A DNA stretch of 64,000 nt from Paludisphaera borealis (GCF_001956985.1 NZ_CP019083.1:1-64000); one strand, 5' to 3'; counted from the first letter of the stretch, positions 35,301 through 44,790 are shown. A program made the numbers and translations. The notes: generated from the sequence alone by a model not told the origin.

Positions 35301-36239
35301 ATGAAAATACTCTTCACGGGTGCAAGCTCGTTCACGGGATACTGGTTCGTCCGCGAGCTGGCGGCGGCCGGGCACGAGGTGACGGCCGTCTTTCGCGGCA
35401 AGCCCGGCGACTACCCCGACGAGGTGCGCCGCAAACGCGCGGCGCTGCTCACGGACGTCTGCCGCCCCGCTTACGGATGCTCGTTCGGCGACGACGCATT
35501 CCTGTCGCTGGTCCGCGAAGGGGGCTTCGGCCTCCTTTGCCACCACGCGGCCGACGTGACCAACTACAAGAGCCCTGACTTCGACGCCGTGGGCGCCGTG
35601 GCGAACAACACCCGGAACCTGCCGTCGGTGCTCGCCGCGTTCCAGGAGGGGGGCGGCCGGCGGATCGTCCTGACCGGCTCGGCCTTCGAAGGAGGGGAGG
35701 GGGCCGGCTCGCAAGGCTCGCCCGATTTCTCGCCCTACGGCTTCTCTAAGCGGCTCACGGCCGAGGTCTTCCGTTTCTACTGCGATCGCGACGGCCTCAG
35801 CCTGGGCAAGTTCGTCATCCCCAACCCGTTCGGACCTTATGAGGAGCCCAGGTACACGGCGTACCTCATCAAGAACTGGCTGGCCGGCAAGACGCCTTCG
35901 TGCTCGAACCCGCTTTACGTTCGCGACAACATCCACGTTTCGCTGCTGGCGAAGGTCTACGCCCGGTTCGCATCCGAGCTTCCGGAAGCTCCCGGCTTCC
36001 TCAGGATCAACCCTCTCGGCTACGCCGAGAGCCAGGGGGCGTTCACGCTCCGGCTCGCGCAGGAGCTGCGTCCGCGGTTCAAGCTGCCCTGCGAGGTCGA
36101 GCTCAAGAAGCAGACCGCGTTCCCGGAGCCTCGCGTCCGCATCAACACCGACATTCCCGACGCCGACGCTCTGGGCTGGGACGAGTCGGCCGCCTGGGAC
36201 GAGCTGGCCGAGTACTATCTGCAAGGCCAGGCCGGCTAA
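35301..36239 (+). CDS. NAD-dependent epimerase/reductase (extended SDR)
   Basis: 312 residues. It begins MKILFTGASSFTGYWFVREL, a Rossmann loop of the GxxxFTG kind, and has CHHAADVTNYKS, VLTGSAFEGGEG and YGFSK as the YxxxK pair (about residues 148-152). LGKFVIPNPFGPYEEPRYTA and YVRDNIHV complete the extended SDR pattern. Likely a 4-reductase or epimerase ending a deoxy-sugar pathway. It starts 15 bp after the epimerase stop, so translation is probably coupled. Substrate is inferred from neighbours only. Confidence 0.82.
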   Translation: MKILFTGASSFTGYWFVRELAAAGHEVTAVFRGKPGDYPDEVRRKRAALLTDVCRPAYGCSFGDDAFLSLVREGGFGLLCHHAADVTNYKSPDFDAVGAVANNTRNLPSVLAAFQEGGGRRIVLTGSAFEGGEGAGSQGSPDFSPYGFSKRLTAEVFRFYCDRDGLSLGKFVIPNPFGPYEEPRYTAYLIKNWLAGKTPSCSNPLYVRDNIHVSLLAKVYARFASELPEAPGFLRINPLGYAESQGAFTLRLAQELRPRFKLPCEVELKKQTAFPEPRVRINTDIPDADALGWDESAAWDELAEYYLQGQAG

Positions 36240-36265
36240 CCTCGAAAGTTCATGGAGCGACCGCG

Positions 36266-37093
36266 ATGGACCTTCATCTGAACGGAGACGTCGCCGTCGT
36301 CGTGGGAGGTGCGCGGGGGCTCGGACTCGCCATCGCTTCCGCCTTCGTCGCGGAGGGGGCTCAGGTCGCGATCCTCGACCGCGACCCCGACGGGCCGGCC
36401 GAGGCCCGGCGGTTGGAGGAGGCGTCCGGGACGCGTTGCGTCGGCTTGGTAGTCGACGCGACCGATTTCGACGCGGTCCGCGGCGCGGCCGACGACGTCC
36501 GGGGGCGGCTCGGACGCTGCGATCACGTGGTCTACGCCGCGGGCGTCGGCTCGGGCAAGTTCGGCTTCCCGTTCTGGGAGCTTGATCCCAGCGACTGGGA
36601 CCGCGTCCTCCGGGTGAACCTGGTCGGCGCAGCCAATATCGCGCATGCGTTCGCCCCGCGAATGGCCGAAGCGAGGACGGGTACGCTGCTGTTCGTGGCG
36701 TCGGTCGCCGGCCAGATGGGTTCGCAGACCGACCCGCCCTACAGCGCCTCGAAGGCCGGGCTGATCAACTTCGCTCAGTGCGCGGCCAAGGATCTCGCAC
36801 CGTTCGGCGTGCGGGTCAACTCACTTTGCCCAGGGATGATCAAGACGGCCCTGAACCGCTCGGTTTACGAAGCCTGGGCCGGGCGGCAAGGCAGGGGGAA
36901 GGCCGGCGCCGGCGGGCCGATTCCGTCCTACGAAGAGTGGGCCGGCGAGAAGGTCAAGGCGCTCGTGCCGCTGGGGCGCTGGCAGACGCCGGAGGATGTC
37001 GCCGCGATGGCCGTCTTCCTCGCCTCTCCGGCGGCCGGCAACGTCACGGGGCAGACGATCAACGTCGACGGCGGATACGTCATGCACTGGTAG
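36266..37093 (+). CDS. Short-chain dehydrogenase/reductase, FabG-like
   Basis: 275 residues, classical SDR. GGARGLGLAIASAF is the TGxxxGxG nucleotide loop, NLVGAANIAHAFAP holds the structural Asn, and SVAGQMGSQTDPPYSASKAG carries the Ser and YxxxK. VNSLCPGMIKT and NVTGQTINVDGGYVMHW are typical C-terminal elements. A small insertion (about 208-225, Gly/Arg-rich) sits in the substrate loop. As the last gene of the rfbF operon it probably reduces a keto-sugar, though a general keto-reductase role is possible. It overlaps the convergent glycosyltransferase by 14 bp. Confidence 0.85.
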   Translation: MDLHLNGDVAVVVGGARGLGLAIASAFVAEGAQVAILDRDPDGPAEARRLEEASGTRCVGLVVDATDFDAVRGAADDVRGRLGRCDHVVYAAGVGSGKFGFPFWELDPSDWDRVLRVNLVGAANIAHAFAPRMAEARTGTLLFVASVAGQMGSQTDPPYSASKAGLINFAQCAAKDLAPFGVRVNSLCPGMIKTALNRSVYEAWAGRQGRGKAGAGGPIPSYEEWAGEKVKALVPLGRWQTPEDVAAMAVFLASPAAGNVTGQTINVDGGYVMHW

Positions 37094-38387
37094 CGAGCGA
37101 GGGCGTCCGGGAGTCCGGCGTCGAAGGATTCCGCTCGGCTCGGCCGATCAGCTCTCTGAGCTTGCGGGCCTCGATGGCGATGTTGTGCCGGAGGGCGACG
37201 CGCTCTGCCCCCCGTTTTCCCATGCGTTCGAGTTCGTCGAGGGGCGTATCCAGGAGTTCGCGAATCGCTGACGCGAGGGCCTCGGCGGAACCGGGGGGGA
37301 CGAGCCAGCCGCAGACCCCGGGCTCGACCAGCTCGGGCGTTCCGGCGACCCAGGTGCTGATCACGGGCCGGCCCAGGGCGAGCGATTCCATGATCGCGAC
37401 GGGCAAGCCTTCGGCGAAGCTCGGCAAGACCAGGGCACGGCTGTCGGTAATGAGGTTGCGGACCTCGGCGTTGCTTTTCCAGCCGGCCAGGCGGACGCAA
37501 TCCTCCAGCCGATGGCGCTTCACCTGGGCTTCGATTTCGCCGCGCAGCGGGCCGTCGCCGACCAGCGTCAGATCAAACGCGACCCCCTCGGCCCGCAGCC
37601 GTCCCGCGGCTTCGAGCAGGACGGGAAGCCCTTTCTGCTCGGCGAAACGTCCCACGCAGACCAGCCGCCGGGCCTCCGGCAACGGGACGTGCGGCGCGTC
37701 CAGGAACATCGGGTCCAGGCCGCATCGGACGACCTCGATCTTGGACCATTGATCGTAGGGGACCCAGCGGCAGAGCTGGCTCCGCCCGTGCTCGCTGATT
37801 GCGACGGCGAAGGCCGCATCACGGATCTTGAGGTCGAGGCCCAGGGCCAGCGGCTGGTCGAATTCCTCGGGGCCGTGGGTCGTGAAGCTGTACGGCGGGC
37901 CGCCGAGCGTCCGGCACAACAACGCCACAGTGGTGGAATTGGTCCCGTAGTGGGCGTGAACGTGGTCCGTCCTCTGCTCGCGATGCCAGTCGAGCAGAAC
38001 GCACGCCTCGGCCAGGTAGATCAGGTGCCGCGCGAACCCGCGGGCGGAGCTGGAACCGCTTCCCCGGCGTCCCAATCGCCACGCCTGGGCGAGCGCCCGA
38101 GCGAACTTGCCGGGCCGTCGGAAGGCCGACGCGACGAGCCCCTTGGCCAGCCCCGACGCCCCGACTTCGAGCACGGCGCGCGTCTTCCGGGCCTCTTCCA
38201 GATCGACCGGATCGACGAGCGGCGTGGCCCAGCGGCGCAACGTGAAACGGGCGACCGAAGCGCCTTGGGCCTCGACCTCCATGAGCTCCCGGCGAATGAA
38301 GCTCGCGCTGGTCACCGGGTAGGTGTTGACGAGGTAGGCGATCCGCATTGGCCCGGCGGTTGGGGCTTCATATGATGAGTCGATCAC
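37080..38387 (-). CDS. Family 4 glycosyltransferase
   Basis: 435 residues from a GTG at 38387, or 422 from the ATG at 38348 where the conserved MRIAYLVNTYPVTSASFIRR begins. The GTG is listed because it overlaps the upstream stop in a GTGA, the same coupling seen at 39864-39867. GT-B motifs: HVHAHYGTNSTTVA, VRCGLDP, LVCVGRFAEQKGLPVLLEA, and the donor-site VLPSFAEGLPVAIMESLALG. Retaining transferase using a nucleotide sugar. Downstream of gmhB, so it might use ADP- or another activated heptose, which is inference. Confidence 0.88.
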   Translation of the reverse strand: MIDSSYEAPTAGPMRIAYLVNTYPVTSASFIRRELMEVEAQGASVARFTLRRWATPLVDPVDLEEARKTRAVLEVGASGLAKGLVASAFRRPGKFARALAQAWRLGRRGSGSSSARGFARHLIYLAEACVLLDWHREQRTDHVHAHYGTNSTTVALLCRTLGGPPYSFTTHGPEEFDQPLALGLDLKIRDAAFAVAISEHGRSQLCRWVPYDQWSKIEVVRCGLDPMFLDAPHVPLPEARRLVCVGRFAEQKGLPVLLEAAGRLRAEGVAFDLTLVGDGPLRGEIEAQVKRHRLEDCVRLAGWKSNAEVRNLITDSRALVLPSFAEGLPVAIMESLALGRPVISTWVAGTPELVEPGVCGWLVPPGSAEALASAIRELLDTPLDELERMGKRGAERVALRHNIAIEARKLRELIGRAERNPSTPDSRTPSLATSA

Positions 38388-38986
38388 GGTCGGGCGAGTT
38401 CCTCGCGGGGTTGAAGGCGCCGGCTGTGGTCGTTGAGGATCAGCTCGGCGGCGGCGGCGAAATCGGAAACGGCGAACGCACGTTCGCGGGCCGCTTCAGT
38501 CGGCAGTTCCGAGAGCGTCGCGTTCGATCCCACCAGGATGCTTCGGCAGCCGGCGTTCAGGCCGGCGAGCACGTCGCTGATCTGATCGCCCACCATCCAC
38601 GACGCGTCCAGGTCCAGGTCCAGCTCTTCGGTCGCGCGATGCAACATGCCCGGGCCCGGCTTGCGGTTCGGGTTCTCGATGATAGTGCGGTCGTCGCCGA
38701 GGGGGACCTCGGGGCAGTAGTAGATTGCGTCAAGCGCCGCGCCTTCTTCGGCCAGGAGCCGGTTCAGCGCGTCGTGGATCTCATGCAGCCGCGATTCCGT
38801 GATCAAACCTCGACCGACGGCCGATTGGTTGGTGATCAAGACGAGCGCGAACCCCGCCCGACGAAGCGCGCCAAGCGCCTGCGAAGCGCCGGGGAGGACG
38901 CGCAGGCCGGCGGGGTCGGACAAGTAGGGGACGTTCGCGATCAGGGTGTCGTCGCGGTCCAGGAACACGGCGGGGCGAGCGGACAT
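38384..38986 (-). CDS. gmhB: D-glycero-D-manno-heptose 1,7-bisphosphate phosphatase
   Basis: 200 residues. HAD-superfamily motifs: AVFLDRDDTLIANVPYLSDP (motif I with DxD), LVLITNQSAVGRGLI (motif II), YYCPEVPLGDD and the KPGPGMLHRA motif III, then MVGDQISDVLAGLNAGC (motif IV). The two Cys/His residues that bind zinc in E. coli GmhB are not fully evident here, since the loop has YYCPEVP rather than the CPHHP-like form. It removes the C7 phosphate between the two HldE reactions. Start at 38986 matches MSARPAVFLDRDD. The upstream gene ends 68 bp away. Confidence 0.88.
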   Translation of the reverse strand: MSARPAVFLDRDDTLIANVPYLSDPAGLRVLPGASQALGALRRAGFALVLITNQSAVGRGLITESRLHEIHDALNRLLAEEGAALDAIYYCPEVPLGDDRTIIENPNRKPGPGMLHRATEELDLDLDASWMVGDQISDVLAGLNAGCRSILVGSNATLSELPTEAARERAFAVSDFAAAAELILNDHSRRLQPREELARP

Positions 38987-39054
38987 CGACGAGGAGCTTT
39001 CGGATTTCACGGTGTACGGTCCGGGTTGAGCACGCGCGTCAGTCGGCGAGCGGA

Positions 39055-39867
39055 TCAGCCTGGCCTCCGAGTGGGCTCGGCGGCCGCGGGCGAAGTCGCC
39101 CCGGCGGCCCGCGACGGATCGGGTTTGTGTAACAGGTCGTGGACGATCATTCGTCCCATGAACCCGGCGTTCCGGGCGTATCGCGAGAAGAGGCGGCGGG
39201 GTTCTTGCAGGAGCCGGAACGCCCACTCGAGGCCGGTTCGCTGCATCCAGCGCGGGGCCCGGGCGAACCGTCCCGCGGCGAATTCGAGCGAGGCGCCGAC
39301 CTGGACGCACACGGGGACGCCCAGACGCTCGTGATTCGCGAAGATCCAGCGTTCCCCCTTCGGCTGGCCGAACGCTACGAAGAGGATGTCGGGGTTCGTG
39401 GCGCGGATGCGATCGAGCAACTGTTCGTGTTCCTCGTCGGTCGGCTTGCGGAACGGCGGGCATTCCGTGCCGACCACTTGGAGGCCGGGATACCGCTCCC
39501 TTAATTTGTCGGCGGCCTCCTCGGCCACCCCTTCCGGGGCGCCAAGGAAGAACAGCCGCCGGCCCTTCCGGGCCGAGAGGTCGCAAAGATGGAAGATCAG
39601 ATCGGACCCCGCGACCCGCTCGGGCAGCGGCGTCGGGCGCTTCCGCGCCGCCCAAACCACGGGCGCGCCGTCGGCGAGGATGAACGCGGCCCGCTCGTTA
39701 ATCGGGCCGAGGTCCGGATGGTCCCTCGTCAGCATCACGTAGTGAAGATTCGCCGTGATGAAATAGGAGGGACGCCGTTCTTCGATCAGGGCGTCGATCG
39801 CATTAACGGTCTCTTCAAGCGTCATCGGCGCGAAGGGCACGCCCCATATCCAAACCCGCTTGTTCAC
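39055..39867 (-). CDS. WecG/TagA/CpsF family glycosyltransferase
   Basis: 270 residues. The family signature is complete: ITANLHYVMLTRDHPDLGPI, ADGAPVVWAARKR, RVAGSDLIFHLCD, LFFLGAPEGVAEEAADKL, FVAFGQPKGERWI and VGASLEFAAGRFARAPRWMQ followed by GLEWAFRLLQEPRRLFSRY. These GT26 enzymes transfer a second sugar (often a ManNAc-type residue) onto lipid-linked sugar. The GTG start overlaps the exosortase stop as GTGA, showing translational coupling. Confidence 0.92.
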   Translation of the reverse strand: MNKRVWIWGVPFAPMTLEETVNAIDALIEERRPSYFITANLHYVMLTRDHPDLGPINERAAFILADGAPVVWAARKRPTPLPERVAGSDLIFHLCDLSARKGRRLFFLGAPEGVAEEAADKLRERYPGLQVVGTECPPFRKPTDEEHEQLLDRIRATNPDILFVAFGQPKGERWIFANHERLGVPVCVQVGASLEFAAGRFARAPRWMQRTGLEWAFRLLQEPRRLFSRYARNAGFMGRMIVHDLLHKPDPSRAAGATSPAAAEPTRRPG

Positions 39868-40847
39868 GACCTGGGCCCCACGAGGCCCATGGGCTTCCGC
39901 GCGTAACCCTCGTCGGCCTCGAACAGCCATGACAAGATCCAGATTTCCAGGCCCACCAGCACGAGGGCCAGCGGCATCATGAGATATCCCGACCAGTCGT
40001 GAGCCAGTTCCTTCGCCCGGGCGCCTTCGATGTAATAGTAGCACCAGCCCGTCGCGACGATCCGGGAGACGTTGCTGATGAGCGCGATCGGGAAGGCGCT
40101 GAGCAGGATGACGATCCGCTTCCAGACCGGCATGTCGATGAGGATGACCGTCGCGGTCACCGTCGCGGCGAGCGTCATCAGCATCGAGAGCCCGTTGCAG
40201 GCCATGGCCACTTCAAGCTGCTTGGGGCCGTGCGGCGTGCCGAGCGTGATCACGTTCCCTTCGGCGACGACCCACAGCCCACTGAGTTGCATCACGAAGC
40301 AACTGCCCGTCGTGGCGATTCGCTGCAAGGGGAGTGAGACGAGCGAGTTCATCGACGTGGGGAGCGGAAACATGAACACGAGGAAGGCGATCGCCGGCCA
40401 GGCTCGCGCGAGCAGCGGCCAGCCTCCCAGGGCGAACACGAGGCACGCGGCCACGGGAAGGATGCTGACGGTCTCAACCCACTGCATGCTCCACTCGTAG
40501 GCCACCGCTCGGCCCAGCAGGCAGGCGCCGAGCAGAGCCCAGCTCCAGACCGGGGCCCGGAACGACGTCCAGTCGTAATTCCAATCGGAGAGCCTGCGCC
40601 AGAGGATCATGACCGCGATCGGGACGACCAGGAAGCCGTGCGAATAGTTCGGCTCGGTGTTCCAGATGAAGATCAGATGGCGGAAATTCGGTGCGTACGC
40701 CCAGGCTATCAGCAGCGTTCCCACGATCGCCGCGGGCAGCCAGGGCCAGGCTTGAAGCGTGAACGGGCTCGGCGGCGCGGAGGGCCCGCGGGGGCTGTTC
40801 CGATCCGCCGGGGAGGCCTGAGGATTGACCAGGGGGAAGTGGGCCAA
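39864..40847 (-). CDS. Exosortase (transmembrane protein-sorting transpeptidase)
   Basis: 327 residues, with about eight hydrophobic helices from residue 35 on. The exosortase catalytic triad is visible: Cys in VAMACNGLSMLMTL (about residue 215), Arg in SNVSRIVATGW, and His in LAHDWSGYLMMPLAL. NYSHGFLVVPIAVMILWRR is the usual early motif. Exosortases cut and anchor proteins carrying a PEP-CTERM-like tail, usually coupled to exopolysaccharide genes. No such target was found in this window. Translation starts at a TTG (40847) preceded by AGGAG; no ATG or GTG is in reach. An EpsI-type partner lies at 45000. Confidence 0.9.
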   Translation of the reverse strand: MAHFPLVNPQASPADRNSPRGPSAPPSPFTLQAWPWLPAAIVGTLLIAWAYAPNFRHLIFIWNTEPNYSHGFLVVPIAVMILWRRLSDWNYDWTSFRAPVWSWALLGACLLGRAVAYEWSMQWVETVSILPVAACLVFALGGWPLLARAWPAIAFLVFMFPLPTSMNSLVSLPLQRIATTGSCFVMQLSGLWVVAEGNVITLGTPHGPKQLEVAMACNGLSMLMTLAATVTATVILIDMPVWKRIVILLSAFPIALISNVSRIVATGWCYYYIEGARAKELAHDWSGYLMMPLALVLVGLEIWILSWLFEADEGYARKPMGLVGPRS

Positions 40848-41083
40848 GGCTGGACTCCTCGCGAGTCGAAATCGAAGGAAGCGGAGAGGGCGACCGGCCG
40901 GCGTTGCGCCTGTCAGTCGAGGAAACCCCGTGATCTCCCGGAAACACTAGCTTGTGACCGGCTCGTTTGCAACGGACGCGCGCGACACGACCGTCGTCGG
41001 TCGGGCCGCCCTGGAACGGCTTCGTCGACCCGCGATCGTCGGCTTGTACGACGATCGCGGGCCGACGTGTCGGATCGGACGGA

Positions 41084-43486
41084 TCAGGTCGTGGGCGACG
41101 CGTCCGGCTCTCCATAGCCCGATCGGCCGCGACTATAGGAATAGCGGCCGTAGTACGCGTCGGACGATTTCATGCCGTTGATCACGGTTCCCAGGACGGG
41201 AATTCCCGCGTTGGTCAACTGGCGGCGGGCGCGCTCGACCTGGGGGGCGCGACTGATGTCGTATCGCGAAGCAAGTACGGCACCGTCGGTCCAGCGGCCC
41301 ATGATCAGACCATCGGGGACCGGCAGCACCGGGGGCGAGTCGATGATGATCAGGTCGTACATCTGGCGAAGCCGGGCGATCATCATCCCGAAATTCCGCC
41401 CCTGGAAAAGCCGGCTGGTGTCCGCCACCGGCGTCCCGGCGCAGAGCAGGTGGAACGTCCCGCCTTGGACGGGGATGGCGACGTCTTCGACGTTTGCTTC
41501 TTCCTTCAGAACATCGCTTAGACCGAGCCCCTCGGGGATGTCGAGCAGGCTGCAGAGGGAACCGCGTCGCAGGTCGGCGTCGATCAGCAGGGTCGAGTGC
41601 CCGGCGTGGCCGCAACGGGCGGCCAGTTGCGCCGCCAGCGTCGTCTTGCCTTCGCCGCCGATGGCGCTGGTGATCAGCACGCAACGACCCAGGCCGACTT
41701 CCGGATGGTCGCCGCAAACGGCGAATCGCAAATGGTCGAGCCGCTGGATGAAGCGGTCGATCTGATCGTCCTCCGCCGGGCCGTTCAGCTTGTTCGATGC
41801 ACGAACCATGGGCAGCGGCGGCAGCGAGAAGACCTCCGACTGCACCCGGGTTGAGAGCGCGTCGGGGTCGGCCACGCGCTCGGCCTTGACCTCGAGCAAC
41901 GCGAAGAGTCCGAGCACCAGGCACAGGATCACGCTCGGGACGATGACGACGTACTTGATTCGCTTGTTGTTCGTCGGCTCGCTGACGGCTATGGCCGCGT
42001 CGATCAGCCCGACGTCCACATCCGTGGTGCCCGCGAACTTGAGGTTCTCGAACTTCTCGGAAATGTGTTTGTACTGCTCCACCAGGGTCTCGATGTCGGC
42101 CTTGAGTCGTTCGGCCGCATACGTGTCGGATTGCGTCGCCTTCCGCTCGATTTCCATCGACAGGACCAACTGGTTGAGCGTGTCGAGCTGATGCCGCGAC
42201 AGCTCCACCCGCGCCCGCAGGGCTTCAATCGTCAGGGCGTTCGTCGCGACCGTCCCAGACCCGGCGGCCGCGGCCGAGGCCGCGAACGAGGCGTCCTCGG
42301 CCATCACCAGTTGGCGGATCTCGCCGTAGCGTTCGTCCCAGAGGCTGTTGTACTTCGCCATCAACTGAGCCTTGCGCTTCTCGGCGGCCTGGCGGGCCGG
42401 GTCGTAACCTTTACGGGCCACGCCCACGGTGTGGGCCAGCTCCTCGTCCGTCTCCAGGATTTGCTGGATCAGGCTGGCGACCGAGGGGTCGCGCCGGAAC
42501 GTCTCGTTGATCCGAGCTTCAAGCTGCGATTTCTGGAACCCCGTCGTTTCGGCGACCTCGGAATCTTGCTCCTGGGAATCCGCCACCCGCTTCTGGAGGG
42601 CGAATTCCAGCTCATTCAACTCAAGCTTCTTTTTCAGGATGTCCGCCTTGAAGTTGCGGTACTGCTCGATGGAGAACTTCTCAATGGAGGCGTCCTTGGT
42701 CTGAGGGGCCGGATCGCTGCCCTGGGTCTTTGTGGATTCCTTTGGTTTGCTTTCGCCGGCGGACTGACCGTTGACATTGCCCCGTTCCACGATCTCTTTG
42801 AGCGCCTCGACCTTCTCTTCTTTGTCCTTTTTCAGTCTATCCAAATAAACGGTCAAACGTTTCAGGTGGCTCTCGTCGCGACTTTGCTGCACATCTTTAT
42901 AGGATCGCAGATAGGACGCCACGACCGCGTTGACGATCGCGGCTGCTTCATGAGCGTCCGTCGAATCAAAGGATACTTGAATGTGAACCGTGCCGTCCTT
43001 GTTCTTGACCTTGAGCTTCTGCCTGAGGTCCGTCAGCTTATCCGTAGAGTTTTTGATGAAGGGGAGTTCGGCGACCGTGCTGTCGCCGATCGCCGGCTTG
43101 AGCACGGTGTTGGTGGTGATGAATGCGATTTGGGTTCCAATGAAGCGTTCGATGGGCTGGGCTTGCGCGTTCGAATTCTGTTGGCCGTAGAGGCTGAGCT
43201 GCGTGGGCTCGGCGCGGATCGTGCTCACGGCTTCGTAGGTCGGTTGGATCTGGCTGTAAATCAGATAATCCAAGGGCGCCGACACGACCGCCCAGAGCAA
43301 GAGGATGCGCCACCAGTTGCGGGCCAAACCACGCAACACCCCCTGCGGGCTGATCTGAACCGAGGAAGACACGGTCGTGAGATCGTATGCGTGGCGATTG
43401 GCCGCGCTCATCGCCGGTAGATGCGACGACGACGACGAGGGCAACCGCGCCGGCAAGAGCGAATCGTTGCTGTCGGTAGTGTCCAT
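41084..43486 (-). CDS. Wzc-like polysaccharide co-polymerase with tyrosine autokinase
   Basis: 800 residues. An N-terminal Wzz domain has one membrane helix near residues 55-75 (WWRILLLWAVVSAPLDYLIY), a long periplasmic coiled coil (about 180-480), and a second helix near 510-530 (VVIVPSVILCLVLGLFALLE). The cytoplasmic BY-kinase domain (about 580-780) has SAIGGEGKTTLAAQLAA (Walker A), LLIDADLRRGSLC (Walker A') and LIIIDSPPVLPVPDG (Walker B). The tail carries a tyrosine cluster (SSDAYYGRYSYSRGRSGYG), the autophosphorylation site. It sets chain length and timing of export. The periplasmic part carries a Ser/Lys/Gly/Asn-rich insertion around 240-270. Confidence 0.93.
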   Translation of the reverse strand: MDTTDSNDSLLPARLPSSSSSHLPAMSAANRHAYDLTTVSSSVQISPQGVLRGLARNWWRILLLWAVVSAPLDYLIYSQIQPTYEAVSTIRAEPTQLSLYGQQNSNAQAQPIERFIGTQIAFITTNTVLKPAIGDSTVAELPFIKNSTDKLTDLRQKLKVKNKDGTVHIQVSFDSTDAHEAAAIVNAVVASYLRSYKDVQQSRDESHLKRLTVYLDRLKKDKEEKVEALKEIVERGNVNGQSAGESKPKESTKTQGSDPAPQTKDASIEKFSIEQYRNFKADILKKKLELNELEFALQKRVADSQEQDSEVAETTGFQKSQLEARINETFRRDPSVASLIQQILETDEELAHTVGVARKGYDPARQAAEKRKAQLMAKYNSLWDERYGEIRQLVMAEDASFAASAAAAGSGTVATNALTIEALRARVELSRHQLDTLNQLVLSMEIERKATQSDTYAAERLKADIETLVEQYKHISEKFENLKFAGTTDVDVGLIDAAIAVSEPTNNKRIKYVVIVPSVILCLVLGLFALLEVKAERVADPDALSTRVQSEVFSLPPLPMVRASNKLNGPAEDDQIDRFIQRLDHLRFAVCGDHPEVGLGRCVLITSAIGGEGKTTLAAQLAARCGHAGHSTLLIDADLRRGSLCSLLDIPEGLGLSDVLKEEANVEDVAIPVQGGTFHLLCAGTPVADTSRLFQGRNFGMMIARLRQMYDLIIIDSPPVLPVPDGLIMGRWTDGAVLASRYDISRAPQVERARRQLTNAGIPVLGTVINGMKSSDAYYGRYSYSRGRSGYGEPDASPTT

Positions 43487-44517
43487 CAGAGGGTACTCAA
43501 GGGTAGTGGATTAGCAGAATGAACTTCCATCCAGCGGTGCTCCCGCCCCGATGATCGCTCAGGGAGGAGTCATCGAAGTTAGAAAATTTCGCCGCTGTCG
43601 CGGTTGCTCGTCGTGGGAGGAACATTCAGTCGATCGCCGAGCCGAACCTGGGATATGCCATCTCCGACGGCGCATTTCAGCACCCGGCTCGATCTGAGTC
43701 GCCCATGGTCAGCGGGCTCAGCTTCGCCTTGAAAACCGTCTCCGTCAGACTGTAATCAATCCCATTCAATCTCGTCAAATTAAATCCACGTCGCGAGCCT
43801 ACGTCGTCAACAGATCTCATCATGTCTTGCGGGGTGCGGGAGTGGGTGTTTGATTCGTTTCGTCTGGCATGAAGGCGGAACGCCCCGAAATCGCTTGGCC
43901 ATGGCCCCGGCGTTCGACGGTCCCAGGATTCCGAAAATCTTAAGAGATTCCATCCTGTTTGGATAACGCATTTCGACTGGGTGATGCAGAACTCGGCTGA
44001 TCCTTCCCCTATAATAAGAGGATGCGGTGACCGACGCGCTTCCCTTCTTAAGTTTAGGTGTCGATTCCGCCGCGGGCTTCGCGGTTACTCGGATTTCGAG
44101 GGTTGATGGTGAGTTCGAGAAACAGTTCTCCTTGGCGTGATTCCTGAGCTACACTTTCGATGAAAGGCTGATCGGGTCGTCCGATCGTGCCCATCTCGTG
44201 CTCGGTGGTTTGACCAAGACCCGTCTTATCGATGAATGAAGCAGGATGCGCCGGCTTCAGCGTGAAGGCGCGCGCGTTTTCAAGCGACCGCATCGAGAAA
44301 GACGGAGTTTGGATCAACACGGCGACGAGCCTCGCCGACAGAAAATGACGGGCGGCGAGCCAAGTCTGTGACTGGGAATCGGCTGGAAACGTCGAGCCCT
44401 TGGGAATGGATCATGGGCCAAGGCGTTGGGATCGACCGATCGCTCAGGTGCGGGCTGACTCGCGTGGAAGGACGCTCTGTTCCTTCGACGGAATCACGAA
44501 AGAAAGGGCCGGCGGCC
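43487..44517. other. Gene-free spacer
   Basis: About 1 kb with only short chance frames. AATCTTAAGAGATT near 43936-43950 is a small palindrome, and TATAAT at 44010-44015 could be a promoter -10 for the plus-strand small gene, but no matching -35 is clear. Confidence 0.35.
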
Positions 44518-44790
44518 ATGATAGTACTATTTCCGGCGACCACGTCGCGAACCTCCCACTCCGTCTCCGAGCCGTCCGCCGGCGCATCCCCTTCACGCGC
44601 AACGGATTGGGGTGCCCGCATCGTCCAGATCAGCCTGGCGATCTACCTCCTCCCCGTCCTTGTCTTGCTCTTCATGATCGGGGGAGTTGGAATCGCGGCC
44701 GTCGGACTGGTCGTCCTGGCGGCCAAGGTGCTGCGTTGGGGGGGGCGCTCGCGCGGTGTCGAGGGGGAGGAAGACGCCTTCCGGTCGTGA
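44518..44790 (+). CDS. Small membrane protein, function unknown
   Basis: 90 residues from the ATG at 44518 (a longer frame begins upstream at 44368). A polar Ser/Thr-rich N-terminus precedes a long hydrophobic stretch (about 38-72: ISLAIYLLPVLVLLFMIGG then VGIAAVGLVVLAAKVL), one long or two short membrane helices, and ends in a charged tail. It lies alone on the plus strand between the Wzc and EpsI genes on the other strand. I do not recognise a family. Confidence 0.45.
   Translation: MIVLFPATTSRTSHSVSEPSAGASPSRATDWGARIVQISLAIYLLPVLVLLFMIGGVGIAAVGLVVLAAKVLRWGGRSRGVEGEEDAFRS

Noticed and set aside
44054-44320. An 88-codon minus-strand open frame
   Set aside because: No motif or ribosome site; lies in a long gene-free spacer.
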